Of a stretch of 64,000 nt of DNA, positions 63,798 to 64,000 are shown in pieces. The notes beneath the pieces are model-generated. The model was given only the letters and a program-made list of their open reading frames with translations. It did not search any database and had not been told where the DNA came from. The position numbers and the translations under genes were made by a program. The stretch is from Paratinospora sagittata (Eukaryota; Streptophyta; Magnoliopsida; Ranunculales; Menispermaceae). Location: NCBI GenBank assembly GCA_035771175.1, contig CM069594.1:45745534-45809533 (forward strand). The letters run 5' to 3'. Numbering within the stretch: position 1 is the stretch's first letter; every line of letters starts with the position of its first letter.

Positions 63798-64000
63798 TTG
63801 TGTATATCAACCTGTCATCTTTCAATAAAGAACATGATACACAACACAATAATAACACGCTATCCACGTTTGAGACAAAAATCAGATATTTCTAACGAGA
63901 AAAATGTGGCCACTTCTCCTTGCTCGACTTTTCTATACCTTACACAGTTTTGCCTAGTTATCTTAATTGAAATATTATCTACTAACACCTTGATGAATCC
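63798..64000 (+). repeat. Unit 55, 5' part only
   Basis: Leaves the window inside the open-frame half at GATGAATCC, matching unit 51 at an offset of 5,252 bp. Confidence 0.95.

Larger units (their letters stand above)
1..64000 (+). repeat. Satellite DNA array, monomer about 1,184 bp
   Basis: Every part of the window aligns by eye to the same roughly 1,184-bp sequence in one orientation. The anchor TTGTGTATATC recurs at 579, 1351, 2534, 3717, 4899 and so on to 63798, with most spacings 1,172-1,189 bp. The array enters and leaves the window inside a unit, so its true length is unknown. It is AT-rich, with a CpG-richer module before each anchor. EcoRI (GAATTC), XhoI (CTCGAG) and SacI (GAGCTC) words recur about once per unit. 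No insertion of foreign DNA was seen. The family is not one I recognise; nuclear eukaryotic heterochromatin is inferred. Confidence 0.97.
56281..64000 (+). repeat. Large duplication with offsets 4,071 and 5,252 bp
   Basis: About 56281-57570 matches 60352-61641 (offset 4,071). About 57570-58748 matches 62822-64000 (offset 5,252). The difference, 1,181 bp, is one unit, so one extra unit sits in the second copy. The switch point is near 57570, where CTTCTTGATC begins in the 5,252-bp partner. Confidence 0.88.

Noticed and set aside
1..64000. CRISPR array
   Set aside because: Repeats are 1.18 kb with no short-repeat and unique-spacer pattern, and there are no cas genes.
1..64000. Prokaryotic origin, suggested by TTG/GTG-start frames and a sigma70-like motif
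   Set aside because: No bacterial genes, ribosome binding sites or operons occur in 64 kb; nested higher-order satellite repeats are a eukaryotic feature.
1..64000. rDNA intergenic spacer, tRNA or 5S genes within the unit
   Set aside because: No rRNA stretch, no tRNA cloverleaf with A and B boxes, and no 5S-like internal control region was seen in the monomer.
1..64000. Transposable element or LTR in the unit
   Set aside because: No reverse transcriptase, integrase or transposase motifs, no TG...CA long terminal repeats and no target-site duplications were found.
1..64000. CENP-B box or telomere repeat
   Set aside because: I saw no convincing match to TTCGNNNNANNCGGG and no TTAGGG- or TTTAGGG-type runs. 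A systematic search would be more reliable than reading by eye.

Overview
The whole window (1-64000) is one uninterrupted head-to-tail tandem array of a single AT-rich satellite monomer about 1,184 bp long. I see no unique flanking DNA, transposon, rRNA, tRNA or convincing protein gene anywhere. A non-coding long-period array of this size with nested higher-order repeats (HORs) points to nuclear heterochromatin of a eukaryote (centromeric, pericentromeric or subtelomeric). A plant is my best guess from general texture, but the sequence does not prove it, and I do not recognise the satellite family.

Phase used here: each unit starts at a motif reading TTGTGTATATC (allowing substitutions). In order, a full unit holds: (i) about 300 bp with a recurrent 98-codon open frame containing an EcoRI-type GAATTC; (ii) a TATAAAA word and an AT-rich stretch; (iii) a GTAAGTATGT word followed by a T7-T10 tract; (iv) a more AT-rich part ending in AATTTTCCAAAAATAAGG; (v) a CpG-richer module with a 9-bp-stem hairpin, a TATAAT/AATAAA word and two 33-bp direct repeats built on ATAGCGCGCTAT. 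Overlapping XhoI (CTCGAG) and SacI (GAGCTC) sites lie just before the next unit.

Layout: 1-578 is the tail of a unit. From 579 to 63797 there are 54 anchor-to-anchor intervals, mostly 1,172-1,189 bp, and 63798-64000 starts another unit. Intervals at 579, 11992, 13079 and 38217 are shortened by internal deletions. Two intervals (56845 and 62099, about 1.7 kb each) are fusions of two units through four clustered deletions. Two sequence subfamilies meet near 36.8 kb: subfamily I to the left (CACTAGCG before the hairpin, TAAATTGGG) and subfamily II to the right (CACTTGCG, TAAAGTGGG).

Amplification differs along the array: near-identical single units at 6.1-8.4 kb and 17.1-20.6 kb; a three-unit HOR of about 3,507 bp at 22.9-34.7 kb; two-unit (about 2,370 bp) periodicity at 42.6-54.5 kb; and a 4-5-unit duplication (offsets 4,071 and 5,252 bp) at 56.3-64.0 kb. 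The pattern fits repeated unequal exchange and gene conversion. The recurrent open frames are best explained by repeat homogenisation: they start at TTG or GTG, and at least fourteen units carry stops, frameshifts or truncations.
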